A stretch of 64,000 bases of DNA from contig JACKPQ010000002.1 of the NCBI GenBank assembly GCA_024233435.1, positions 558,001 to 622,000 on the forward strand, written 5' to 3'. Made by a program: the position numbers and the translations under genes. Shown in pieces: positions 50,826-58,701 of the stretch. The notes beneath the pieces were generated by a model. That model had not been told where the DNA came from and did not search any database. It was given only the letters and a program-made list of their open reading frames with translations. Within the stretch, counting starts at the first letter, position 1. Each line of letters starts with the position of its first letter. Origin of the DNA: Chlamydiales bacterium (lineage in GTDB: Bacteria; Chlamydiota; Chlamydiia; Chlamydiales; JACKPQ01).

Positions 50826-50899
50826 CCCTTGCAACTAAATTTTTAATTGTAGTAAATTCGTTCTTGAAAAAACGCTCATCCTAGAAAAAGGAGGTCCTT

Positions 50900-51622
50900 A
50901 TGGGAACAAGTTCAGCAGTTATGAGTGTTGCAAAAGTCGTTGAGCCCTACGTAATGCCAGCCTTAGTAGTTTGTGCGCAATCGGTCCGCGCAGGAATAGT
51001 AGGTGTTATTGGGTGGTGGGCCGCTGAAGCCCTTCGGAGAACGCCGAGTGAATCTACGGAAGGGGTTGAGGATCCGCAAGAATTGGTTAGGGGTAATCAC
51101 GTCATCCAGGAATTAGTACCTTCGACAAAGCAAGCCTTGGCGGCCATTAATGAAAACGCTACTCTAAGCGAAGAGCAGATTGGTCAGATTCTTAGTCTTA
51201 TAGATGAGGCTACTCTAGATTTAGCACGACAGTCAGTAGTAAATACAGAAGTCGGAGGCTTCATTAAGGATACTAAGACGAGCTTGGCCAATGTGAGAAT
51301 GTGCCTTTCTCATTGGGGGCAAGACAGTTCCACTGATACAGCTTTGCGTGATTCAATTAAAAAATTTGGAGAGGATATTGTTCTGAAGTACAATAGGCTT
51401 TTGCAGTGCTATATAGAGCTTAAAAGTGAAAAGGCTGAACAGATAGAAATGACGATGTTTCAATCAGTAGTTGATGAAGCGAATAATTGTAAGAGCACAA
51501 TACGGTATTTGTCCGGCCTTGTGTTTAATCAAACGCAGATCGATCCTGAAGAGCTTCGATTAGCCATTCAGCCCTTAGAGAAGTTAGTCAATACGATTTA
51601 TAGTGTGGCTAGACGTTCATGA
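50900..51622 (+). CDS. hypothetical protein with N-terminal hydrophobic segment
   Basis: A 240-residue protein with no known family. AAGGAGGT precedes ATG 50900 at ideal spacing. Near the N-terminus AGIVGVIGWWAAEALRR is hydrophobic, while the rest is helical and charged (EEQIGQILSLIDEATLDLA; KAEQIEMTMFQSVVDEANN), likely coiled coil. It overlaps the next gene by four bases. The pair has no counterpart that I know in the conserved pgsA-glgA neighbourhood, so it is an insertion there. Confidence 0.65.
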   Translation: MGTSSAVMSVAKVVEPYVMPALVVCAQSVRAGIVGVIGWWAAEALRRTPSESTEGVEDPQELVRGNHVIQELVPSTKQALAAINENATLSEEQIGQILSLIDEATLDLARQSVVNTEVGGFIKDTKTSLANVRMCLSHWGQDSSTDTALRDSIKKFGEDIVLKYNRLLQCYIELKSEKAEQIEMTMFQSVVDEANNCKSTIRYLSGLVFNQTQIDPEELRLAIQPLEKLVNTIYSVARRS

Positions 51623-52491
51623 GTTGGGTAAGGGACGCTGTGCTTAACTGTATGTTTCGGCTTGTTGTTCCCACTCGGAGCAGTGTTGAATCGGCTTTGG
51701 TTTGTCAACTTTATGGAGACGAAAGAACGTATTGCAACACGCCGAGTGAAATTATTTGCATGATAGGCCTCATTGCAAGCACAGCGCTTGCCCTAATTAA
51801 TTTTAGCTTGGTTTACACGGGTCGATCTTTGATGCATGTGTGCGTAGCAGGATCCTGTTTATTAGGACTTCATGCTTGCAGGCGAGTGCGTCGTTTGGTT
51901 GCCCGCCAGCTCGCACTAGAAGAAGGGATTCGTAAAAGAGACAAGATAGCAGAGGAAATGCTGTCTAAGGCTGAGGCTGTTAAGGAAAATGTTGAAGAAG
52001 TTACAAATGGATTGGAACAGCAAAGAGAGTCGATGACACTAAATCATACTCAGCTGCTAGAAAAGGTTGGGAATCTTATTCGGGTTGCAAAAGAAGACTC
52101 GGATCTCGCGAAAGAAGTCGATAAGTTAAATAGCACAATCCAAAGATGGATTGCGGTAGCACGACAAGTCGAAGCAAGCAATCAAGCACTGCTAAAGCAA
52201 ATTGAAAGTGGTAGCTCTCAACCCCACCAGATGGTTGACTTGCCAGACACTAGATTGGATGCGATCATTTCGGAATTAAGAGATTGTTTATTTATCCAAT
52301 TAAATGGGCAGCCCAAGGAGGTTGTATGTCAAATTGGCTTGCAATTTATCAATAGAGGGCAAGAAGAAGATTTGCCAGATCTTGTGAAATCGGCCATCAG
52401 TGCTTTACAGGAAAAGGTGTTGCCATATGCTCAAGGCGATGCCCACGAAAGATGCCAGAGGATCATTGATAGGCTTGAGGCTCTGCTTTAA
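51619..52491 (+). CDS. Inc-like membrane protein with coiled coil
   Basis: A 290-residue protein. Two closely spaced hydrophobic stretches (ICMIGLIASTALALINFSLV and SLMHVCVAGSCLLGLHAC) with a short loop form the bilobed hydrophobic domain typical of chlamydial inclusion-membrane proteins. A long coiled coil follows (LSKAEAVKENVEEVTNGLEQ onward to about residue 195) and a globular tail. No signal peptide, as expected for type III export. An Inc role is inferred from topology only. It overlaps the upstream gene by four bases and glgA by four bases tail to tail. Confidence 0.65.
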   Translation: MSWVRDAVLNCMFRLVVPTRSSVESALVCQLYGDERTYCNTPSEIICMIGLIASTALALINFSLVYTGRSLMHVCVAGSCLLGLHACRRVRRLVARQLALEEGIRKRDKIAEEMLSKAEAVKENVEEVTNGLEQQRESMTLNHTQLLEKVGNLIRVAKEDSDLAKEVDKLNSTIQRWIAVARQVEASNQALLKQIESGSSQPHQMVDLPDTRLDAIISELRDCLFIQLNGQPKEVVCQIGLQFINRGQEEDLPDLVKSAISALQEKVLPYAQGDAHERCQRIIDRLEALL

Positions 52492-53792
52492 CATTGTGTG
52501 TAGATCTTGCGGTACTCAAGGGCTGATTGGTTCCAGCCGTAGTGGGCGCTCATGCCCTTTTCAATGAGGGCTGCCCATTCTGTGGGATGATTGCGATAGA
52601 TGCCAAAGGCGCGGGTAAGGGCATTTTGGCAGGCTTCGGTTGTTGGATCGTCAAATGTAAACCCGTTGATTGTGTCGGTAACGGTGTCTGCAAGGCCCCC
52701 GGTTTTTCTAACGATTGGGACTGTGCCGTAGCGCATGGCAATCATTTGTGTGAGCCCGCAAGGCTCAAAGATCGAGGGGATCACAATGATGTCAGAGGCT
52801 GCATAGACCATGTGGGCGAGTTTTTCATCAAAGATGAAATGACAGTAGAGATTGGGGCCTGCATGCTTTTTAGCAAGAAGCTGGAAGTGGTTTTGGATAT
52901 GGGGATCGCTGCTTGACCCTAGTAGCATAAAATTGCCGCCGTTTTCGAGGGTGAAAGTAAGGGCACGCTCGATCATATCGAGACCTTTTTGTGGAACGAG
53001 GCGAGTGATTGCGCAAACAAGAGGTGACGGGGCGCGATCCATTTTTAACTCATGGTAGATGTGGGATCGATTACTCTCTTTGCCCACTTTTAGGTTACTC
53101 ATGTCGTATGCATACATAAGAAATGGATCGGTAGTAGGGTTCCAATAGTCAGTGTCAATGCCGTTGAGCACGCCAAAAAGCTTGTGCTTATGCTCTGCAA
53201 GTACCCCCTCAAGGCCATCACCTTCTGTCGGCGTCAAGATTTCTTGGGCATAGCGAGGGGAGACGGCAACGATGGCATCGCTATAAATTAATCCACACTT
53301 GAGGAGATTGACGCAGTCAGGTGTCTTGGGGCATTGTATTTGGTTGATAGGTAGGTTGAGATCTTTTACCTGATCAGGTTTGCAAATGCCTTGATGATGG
53401 AAATTGTGAATGCTCAAAACCACTTTGTTTTTAAGCAAGGGGGCGAGCATCGCGACAGGCCAGTCGTGTAGGTGAACGATCGCATCTTCATCAATGTGGT
53501 TGAGGGCTTGTTTGCAAAAGCTTGCAAATCGCTCGATTTCATTGCCTCCATAAATTTGATCATACGACCCTAAAAGGATGAGAGGGAGTTTTTCATGCTC
53601 AGCTGTGCAGTAGCCCTCTTTTTCTTTGTAATGAGAAAGCAGTGATGCATCAATGGATTGATAATGGGGGAGAATGATTTTAACGGAATCACCCTCTTTT
53701 TTTTGTTGCTTTGCGAGTCCATAGACAACATCACCGAGTCCGCCGACTTTAGCAATGGGAGCAAATTCAGATGCTATGTGGATGATTTTCAT
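52488..53792 (-). CDS. glgA: glycogen synthase
   Basis: A 434-residue GT5 enzyme that extends alpha-1,4-glucan from ADP-glucose. The ADP-glucose motif K-x-G-G-L is in AKVGGLGDVVYGLAKQ near residue 15, the middle holds VLNGIDTDYWNP, and IPSIFEPCGLTQMIAMRYG gives the catalytic E-x7-E. It is a little shorter than the E. coli enzyme. Other glycogen genes are outside the window. Chlamydiae are known to accumulate glycogen. Confidence 0.92.
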   Translation of the reverse strand: MKIIHIASEFAPIAKVGGLGDVVYGLAKQQKKEGDSVKIILPHYQSIDASLLSHYKEKEGYCTAEHEKLPLILLGSYDQIYGGNEIERFASFCKQALNHIDEDAIVHLHDWPVAMLAPLLKNKVVLSIHNFHHQGICKPDQVKDLNLPINQIQCPKTPDCVNLLKCGLIYSDAIVAVSPRYAQEILTPTEGDGLEGVLAEHKHKLFGVLNGIDTDYWNPTTDPFLMYAYDMSNLKVGKESNRSHIYHELKMDRAPSPLVCAITRLVPQKGLDMIERALTFTLENGGNFMLLGSSSDPHIQNHFQLLAKKHAGPNLYCHFIFDEKLAHMVYAASDIIVIPSIFEPCGLTQMIAMRYGTVPIVRKTGGLADTVTDTINGFTFDDPTTEACQNALTRAFGIYRNHPTEWAALIEKGMSAHYGWNQSALEYRKIYTQC

Positions 53793-53846
53793 TTCTTTCT
53801 TCTAAACCTATAGGAAAAAATACGCAAGACTTGATACGATGGTGGC

Positions 53847-54404
53847 ATGCAAAAAAACCGACAGATCAATCTTAGACCAGGACTGCAATCCATTGCGTTG
53901 CATCTCTCTAGCAAAAGGGTCGAATCTTTAAGAGGGGTTGTGCGCGTCCTCAACACGCTCGCTCCTTTTTTACGCAGTGCCTATGCAGGCGATGACGATG
54001 TTTTACAAAAAGAATATGACCATCTTGTTGCCGATATCAGTAAAGAGAAAAAGCATCCAGACGCTGATCATCACAGCCGCGTTAGCGCCGATCTAAGCGC
54101 AATGGTCCAAACCATTCTCAATATGGCAGACGATAATGTGATTGCTGTTTCTACAACTGATTGTGCACGTGTTTTTGCAAATGCATTGATCAGTGCAGAA
54201 GATATTTTAAGACTTGAAAAGCCTCCCGAAACCTATCGTCAAGAAGCTTTGGGAATGATTGATGCGGTTTGTGAGCTTATGCACCCTGACAGCTATTTCC
54301 CTGAGCTTGAGCTCAAAATGCTCGATACGTTAAAGACTGAGTTGCGCTCTGGCCAACTCAAGTCGGTCCATCTCCTGCGCACACATCTCGAAAAAATTGG
54401 TTAA
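53847..54404 (+). CDS. hypothetical soluble helical protein
   Basis: A 185-residue protein I do not recognise, with no signal peptide or membrane segment. Helical segments (IALHLSSKRVESLRGVVRV; AMVQTILNMADDNVIAVS) and a C-terminal charged stretch. It lies between glgA (divergent) and tRNA-Gln. Its position among conserved genes suggests a real gene. Confidence 0.55.
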   Translation: MQKNRQINLRPGLQSIALHLSSKRVESLRGVVRVLNTLAPFLRSAYAGDDDVLQKEYDHLVADISKEKKHPDADHHSRVSADLSAMVQTILNMADDNVIAVSTTDCARVFANALISAEDILRLEKPPETYRQEALGMIDAVCELMHPDSYFPELELKMLDTLKTELRSGQLKSVHLLRTHLEKIG

Positions 54405-54425
54405 TCGTTAATTAATTTTTTTAAG

Positions 54426-54455
54426 TTGCGTAGAATGCTGCAGGGTTGCTATACT
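54426..54455 (+). promoter_or_regulatory. putative promoter of tRNA-Gln and rplY
   Basis: TTGCGT (54426-54431) and TATACT (54450-54455), 18-base spacer, about 18 bases before the mature tRNA end. Confidence 0.55.
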
Positions 54456-54472
54456 GTTGATTAGCTTACGGC

Positions 54473-54544
54473 TGGGGTGTCGCCAAGCGGTAAGGCAGCG
54501 GTTTTTGGTACCGCCATGCGGAGGTTCGAATCCTTCCACCCCAA
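54473..54544 (+). tRNA. trnQ: tRNA-Gln (anticodon UUG)
   Basis: A 72-base cloverleaf. Acceptor arms TGGGGTG and CACCCCA pair fully; the anticodon arm GCGGT/ACCGC closes the loop TTTTGGT with anticodon TTG at loop positions 3-5; the T arm contains GGTTCGAATCC. CCA is not encoded after the discriminator A. It reads CAA and CAG. It is cotranscribed with rplY or at least lies in its leader. Confidence 0.95.
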
Positions 54545-54559
54545 TATAAAAACATAAAT

Positions 54560-54622
54560 GGGAGATAGGCTTTTGCCCGTGACCATCTAGATGGTTCCTA
54601 TCTCAAGTCTTTAAGATCTCCC
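54560..54622 (+). promoter_or_regulatory. structured leader before rplY, possible attenuator
   Basis: Nested complementary blocks: GAGATAGG (54562-54569) with CCTATCTC (54597-54604), the inner palindrome ACCATCTAGATGGT (54582-54595), and GGCTTTTGCC at 54568. GGGAGAT (54560-54566) can instead pair with ATCTCCC (54616-54622), using the same bases, so two mutually exclusive folds are possible. This suits a translational or transcriptional switch in the leader of ribosomal protein L25. No known riboswitch was recognised. Confidence 0.5.
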
Positions 54623-54652
54623 AAGTAAACACATTTTTTGAAGCGAGTTGAT

Positions 54653-55210
54653 ATGAAACTAAAAATTTCAAAACGCGATGGCAAACGCAAGAGTGAAATT
54701 AGCCAAATGCGCCACAAGGGCGATATTCCAGGTATCCTTTATGGACTCGGCGTTGATAACGTCAAGATTTGCATCGGTGGTGAAGAATTTCAAACGGCTT
54801 TGCGCCAATTGAGAAAAGGCTTTTTGCCAACACTGGTCTTTGAGTTTGAGCTTGATGGAAAATCCATAAAAGCAATTGCCAAAGACATCAGCTATCATCC
54901 AGTGACTTACCGGGTGCATCATGTTGATCTTCTTGTGTTGCAGGACCAGGTGCCAGTTAAAGTGAATGTCCCTTTGGACTTTATCGGTGAGGCCGATTGC
55001 GTCGGTATTAAATTAGGTGGTTTTCTACGCCCTGTGATGCGCCATGTGCGCGTGCAGTGCCTGCCTAAAGATATGCCAGAAAAATTTGAAATTGATGTGC
55101 GCGAGATGAAGATCAACCACAGTAAGCGCGTATCTGATTTGTCAATGCCAGCAGCTGTAAAGTCATTGGTGGCAAGTCAAGCTGTTGTGGTGACCATTGC
55201 CAAACGTTAA
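54653..55210 (+). CDS. rplY: 50S ribosomal protein L25, CTC form
   Basis: A 185-residue L25 with the short L25 domain (KISKRDGKRKSEISQMRHKG) and the extra C-terminal TL5/CTC domain (DFIGEADCVGIKLGGFLRPV). It binds 5S rRNA. ATG 54653 is preferred over TTG 54638. A structured leader lies upstream. The pth gene starts inside its last codons, and the order rplY-pth-rpsF-rpsR-rplI is that of Chlamydia. Confidence 0.93.
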   Translation: MKLKISKRDGKRKSEISQMRHKGDIPGILYGLGVDNVKICIGGEEFQTALRQLRKGFLPTLVFEFELDGKSIKAIAKDISYHPVTYRVHHVDLLVLQDQVPVKVNVPLDFIGEADCVGIKLGGFLRPVMRHVRVQCLPKDMPEKFEIDVREMKINHSKRVSDLSMPAAVKSLVASQAVVVTIAKR

Positions 55211-55760
55211 GCTGATCGTTGGCTTGGGAAATCCGGGCAAGCGGTATGCACTAACGAGGCACAATGTAGGCTTTTTGGTGATCGATGAGCTGAGTGATGA
55301 ACTTGGCATCGAGATGAAAGAGCAGAAAATGCTGGAAGGCATTGTAGGAAAAAAGGGCGATGTGCTCTTGCTTAAGCCAACGACATTTATGAATCTGTCG
55401 GGACGCTGTTTGCAGAAAGTGATTCATTACTACAAAGTCGATGAGTGGATGGTCATCAGCGATGACGCTGCTTTAGATTTTGGTGAGATGCGCATGCGTG
55501 AAAAGGGTAGCTGCGGTGGCCATAACGGGCTGCGAGATGTTGGTGCGCTTTTTGGAGAGGAGTTTCCAAGACTCAAAATAGGTGTCGGCGGCCCGGGTCG
55601 AATGACCTTAAGTGATTATGTGCTCTCTTCCTTTACGGAAGATGAGCAAAATGCCTTGCCTAAGATACTTGGGCAAGCTAAACAAGTTTGTAAAACATGG
55701 CTAGAGCACGGCTTTCAGACAGCCGCGCGTATAGCAGCCTCAGTTGAAGGATTAGAATGA
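55197..55760 (+). CDS. pth: peptidyl-tRNA hydrolase
   Basis: A 187-residue enzyme that recycles peptidyl-tRNA. KLIVGLGNPGKRYALTRHNV at about residues 5-24 includes the catalytic histidine, LKPTTFMNLSG holds the essential asparagine, and GSCGGHNGLRDV the third family motif. Start TTG 55197 overlaps the rplY stop by 14 bases; an unusual start but supported by the N-terminal motif. The stop overlaps rpsF (ATGA). Confidence 0.94.
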   Translation: MPNVKLIVGLGNPGKRYALTRHNVGFLVIDELSDELGIEMKEQKMLEGIVGKKGDVLLLKPTTFMNLSGRCLQKVIHYYKVDEWMVISDDAALDFGEMRMREKGSCGGHNGLRDVGALFGEEFPRLKIGVGGPGRMTLSDYVLSSFTEDEQNALPKILGQAKQVCKTWLEHGFQTAARIAASVEGLE

Positions 55761-56107
55761 GCAAAGAACAAAAAAAACAACTTTATGAGGGGATGTATAT
55801 CCTCGTCTCGACTCTTAGTGATGATGCTCGCGCAAAGGCGCTAGATAAAATCACAACAGGTATTGAGGCAAAAGGTGGTGAAGTCCATAAGATTCACGAC
55901 CGAGGCCGCCAAAAACTCGCCTACGATATTAAGGGCAAGAGAGAAGGCCATTATTATGTTCTCTATTTCACAGCGCCGGCTGATGCAATCAAGCCGCTAT
56001 GGCGTGATTACCACCTCAATGAAGACTTGCTGCGTTTTGTGACGCTACAGGCTGAAGAGGTTAAAGAGAAAATTGAATTTAAACCACTAGTAGCCATCGA
56101 GGGATAA
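55757..56107 (+). CDS. rpsF: 30S ribosomal protein S6
   Basis: A 116-residue S6: [40 protein letters not shown] and [14 protein letters not shown] are characteristic. ATGA overlap with pth and two bases before rpsR. The rpsF-rpsR-rplI group has no ssb or priB between its members, as in Chlamydia. Confidence 0.95.
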   Translation: MSKEQKKQLYEGMYILVSTLSDDARAKALDKITTGIEAKGGEVHKIHDRGRQKLAYDIKGKREGHYYVLYFTAPADAIKPLWRDYHLNEDLLRFVTLQAEEVKEKIEFKPLVAIEG

Positions 56108-56109
56108 CC

Positions 56110-56364
56110 ATGAGTCGAAATGCAAAACTTTCAGTCGATGTGAAATTTAAGCGCAAGAGAGCCTGTCCTTTTATTGGAGCAGGTATCAAGCCACACGAGA
56201 TTGACTACAAAGACACAGAAATGCTTGAGCGTTTTATTACCGAGCAAGGCAAGATTCTGCCGCGCCGCATCACAAACGTCTCTCAAAGCCACCAGCGCGC
56301 GCTAGCTAATGCTATCAAACGTGCCCGTTACATGGCGCTATTACCATTTGTTGCACAAGGTTAG
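56110..56364 (+). CDS. rpsR: 30S ribosomal protein S18
   Basis: An 84-residue S18: [20 protein letters not shown] and [20 protein letters not shown] followed by RYMALLPF, the diagnostic C-terminus. Binds next to S6 on the 30S platform. rplI follows after 10 bases. Confidence 0.97.
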   Translation: MSRNAKLSVDVKFKRKRACPFIGAGIKPHEIDYKDTEMLERFITEQGKILPRRITNVSQSHQRALANAIKRARYMALLPFVAQG

Positions 56365-56374
56365 GAGTTTAAAA

Positions 56375-56968
56375 ATGACCACACGAAGAAATAATCAAGA
56401 ATTGCTCCTGTTGCATGACGTAAGAAATTTAGGGCGCAAAGGGGAAATTATCAGTGGTGCAAAGCCTGGCTTTGTTCGCAACTTTCTGATCCCACAGGGC
56501 TTTGCCGTCATGGCAGACAAGCGCACGATTCGCATGCAAGAACGCTTAAAAGAAGAGCGTAGGGTGCAATCTGAAGCCGATCGCAAAGAAGCTAAAAATA
56601 TCGCTAATAATCTTAAAGACAAAACATTCCGACATGTTGTAAAAGCTGATGGTCAAGGTCATCTATATGGCTCTGTATCAGCGCAGGATATCGTTGAGAT
56701 TCTAGCTGCTGAAGGCGTTACCATCGAGCGTAAGATGGTGCTTATCGGCCAGCCGATTAGAAAGCTTGGTATTCATACCATTCCTTTGCGCTTAAAAGAA
56801 GACGTTGAGGCTCATTTTTCACTACGCGTGGAAGATGAGAAAGGGCGTATCGAAGTGATTGTTGCAAAAGAAGAGCCAAAAGCAGAAGAGATTTTTGCAG
56901 AAGCGCAAGAAGCTGATGCTGCTATCGATCAGCAGATTTTGCGTGAAGATGCTGAGCAAGGTCAGTAA
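56375..56968 (+). CDS. rplI: 50S ribosomal protein L9
   Basis: A 197-residue L9. QELLLLHDVRNLGRKGEIIS and VKPGFVRNFLIPQGFA-like (GAKPGFVRNFLIPQGFAVMA) mark the N-terminal rRNA-binding domain, then a long helix and a C-terminal domain. An extended acidic tail (EEPKAEEIFAEAQEADAAID) is longer than in most L9 proteins. ATG 56375 follows TAGGAG by eight bases. ispE begins inside the end of this gene. Confidence 0.95.
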   Translation: MTTRRNNQELLLLHDVRNLGRKGEIISGAKPGFVRNFLIPQGFAVMADKRTIRMQERLKEERRVQSEADRKEAKNIANNLKDKTFRHVVKADGQGHLYGSVSAQDIVEILAAEGVTIERKMVLIGQPIRKLGIHTIPLRLKEDVEAHFSLRVEDEKGRIEVIVAKEEPKAEEIFAEAQEADAAIDQQILREDAEQGQ

Positions 56969-57734
56969 GTTATCTCCTGCAAAGGTTAATTTAACTTTCC
57001 AAGTCCTTGGTAAGCGTTTAGATGGCTATCATGCTATCGAAACACTGATGCAGGCTGTGTCATTATTTGACCGCCTGCATTTTTCTTTGTCATCAGACAC
57101 AATTACATGTTCAGATCCGGATATTCCATGCGATGAGCGTAATCTTGTTTGGAAGGCGCGTGAGCTTTTTAGAAAAGCCTCCGGTATTTTTGAGCCGATT
57201 GCCATCGATATTGAAAAAAAGATCCCCGTTCAAGCTGGTCTAGGTGGAGGCTCTAGCAATGCTGCCACAACATTATTTGCTCTCAACGAAATTTTCCAAA
57301 AGCCACTATCAGAAAAGCAGTTAATTCATCTTGGCTCTGAGCTTGGCTCAGATGTTCCCTTCTTTTTTTCAAGTGGGTCCGCGCTCTGCACCGGCCGAGG
57401 AGAGATTTTCACTGATCAGAGCCACTTGAATAAGGAGTTGACGATCGTCAAACCAAAGCACTTGCATTTAAGCACTCCGCAAGTTTACAAGCACGCAATT
57501 ATCGGAGAAGGCCTTGAGCATGCAGCTTTTATAGTGTTGCCAGAGCTTCAACAAGTCAAAGCGAATTTGCTTGAGATCTTTGACGAAGTGACGATGAGTG
57601 GGAGCGGTACGGCATTTGTCTGCTTCGGTGATCCAAAAAGTGCAATTCCAGAGAATTTTTCTTCTTTTGTATGTCGCCCTATTCAGAAAAATAGTGGGGG
57701 GTGGTATACTCTGGAACATGTCCAAAGTGTTTGA
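56949..57734 (+). CDS. ispE: 4-diphosphocytidyl-2-C-methylerythritol kinase
   Basis: A 261-residue GHMP kinase of the non-mevalonate isoprenoid pathway. SPAKVNLTFQVLGKRLDGYH (about residues 8-27), the ATP loop PVQAGLGGGSSNAATTLF and MSGSGTAFVCF are the three family motifs. ATG 56949 is chosen to match the family start; it lies within rplI. It is followed by hldD, which begins 17 bases before its end. Confidence 0.94.
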   Translation: MLSKVSKLSPAKVNLTFQVLGKRLDGYHAIETLMQAVSLFDRLHFSLSSDTITCSDPDIPCDERNLVWKARELFRKASGIFEPIAIDIEKKIPVQAGLGGGSSNAATTLFALNEIFQKPLSEKQLIHLGSELGSDVPFFFSSGSALCTGRGEIFTDQSHLNKELTIVKPKHLHLSTPQVYKHAIIGEGLEHAAFIVLPELQQVKANLLEIFDEVTMSGSGTAFVCFGDPKSAIPENFSSFVCRPIQKNSGGWYTLEHVQSV

Positions 57735-58701
57735 CGATCAGCTTATCGTAGTTACAGGAGCTGCTGGATTTATTGGGTCTGGCGTTGTGCGCTACCTCAA
57801 CGACCAGGGGTATAAAAACCTGCTCCTTGTAGATGATTTCAGACACAGCCCAAAATGGAAAAACCTTGTTGGGAAGAAGTATGTCGATATCATCTCTAGA
57901 AACGATATTTTTAACTGGCTAAAGGGTCGCGAGCAAGATATCGAAGCCTTTATTCATCTCGGTGCTTGCTCAAGCACCGTTGAAACAGACGGCGATTATT
58001 TTTTGAAAAACAACTATCGATTTTCTATTGACTTGGCAGAATACGCACTTGAGAATAACCATCGATTTATTTACGCCTCATCAGCTGCAACGTATGGCGA
58101 TGGCAAGTTGGGCTTTGCAGATGATGAAGATAGATTAGATCAACTGGCGCCTCTTAACATCTATGGATACTCCAAGCATATGTTTGACTTGTGGCTTAAG
58201 CGTCAAGGGCTTTTGGATAAGGTTGTAGGTCTTAAGTATTTCAATGTGTTTGGACCAAATGAGTATCACAAAGGGCGCATGGCTTCAATGATTTTGCACA
58301 TGACCCATATGATTGAAAAAGATGGCCAAGTGAAGCTTTTTAAATCCAATGACCCACAAAATTATGGAGATGGAGAGCAGAAACGAGATTTTATCTACGT
58401 TAAAGATGCTGTGAAAATGACATGCGATTTTCTTGGCAATGATTTGTGTGGTATTTATAATGTTGGTCGCGGAAAACCAGTGACTTGGAACCGCCTTGCA
58501 GAGGCCGTCTTTGCAGCCCTTTCGAAAGATGCTAAAATCAGCTACGTACCAATGCCAGAGGATTTGTCTAAAAACTATCAAAATTACACTTGTGCTGAAA
58601 TGGAGAAATATACGAACGTTCGCGATTTTAAACCGCTTGCAATTGAAGAAGCGGTTGCAGACTATGTACAGAACTATCTACAACCTGATAAGCGATGGTA
58701 A
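57718..58701 (+). CDS. hldD: ADP-L-glycero-D-manno-heptose-6-epimerase
   Basis: A 327-residue short-chain dehydrogenase: NAD(P) loop VVTGAAGFIGSGVVRYL near residue 11, YGYSKHMFDLWLKRQG holds the Y-x-x-x-K catalytic pair, and KYFNVFGPNEYHKGRMAS is typical of HldD. It makes the L-D-heptose donor for the LPS inner core. It overlaps hldE by seven bases. Heptose genes are not universal in chlamydiae. Confidence 0.92.
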   Translation: MSKVFDDQLIVVTGAAGFIGSGVVRYLNDQGYKNLLLVDDFRHSPKWKNLVGKKYVDIISRNDIFNWLKGREQDIEAFIHLGACSSTVETDGDYFLKNNYRFSIDLAEYALENNHRFIYASSAATYGDGKLGFADDEDRLDQLAPLNIYGYSKHMFDLWLKRQGLLDKVVGLKYFNVFGPNEYHKGRMASMILHMTHMIEKDGQVKLFKSNDPQNYGDGEQKRDFIYVKDAVKMTCDFLGNDLCGIYNVGRGKPVTWNRLAEAVFAALSKDAKISYVPMPEDLSKNYQNYTCAEMEKYTNVRDFKPLAIEEAVADYVQNYLQPDKRW

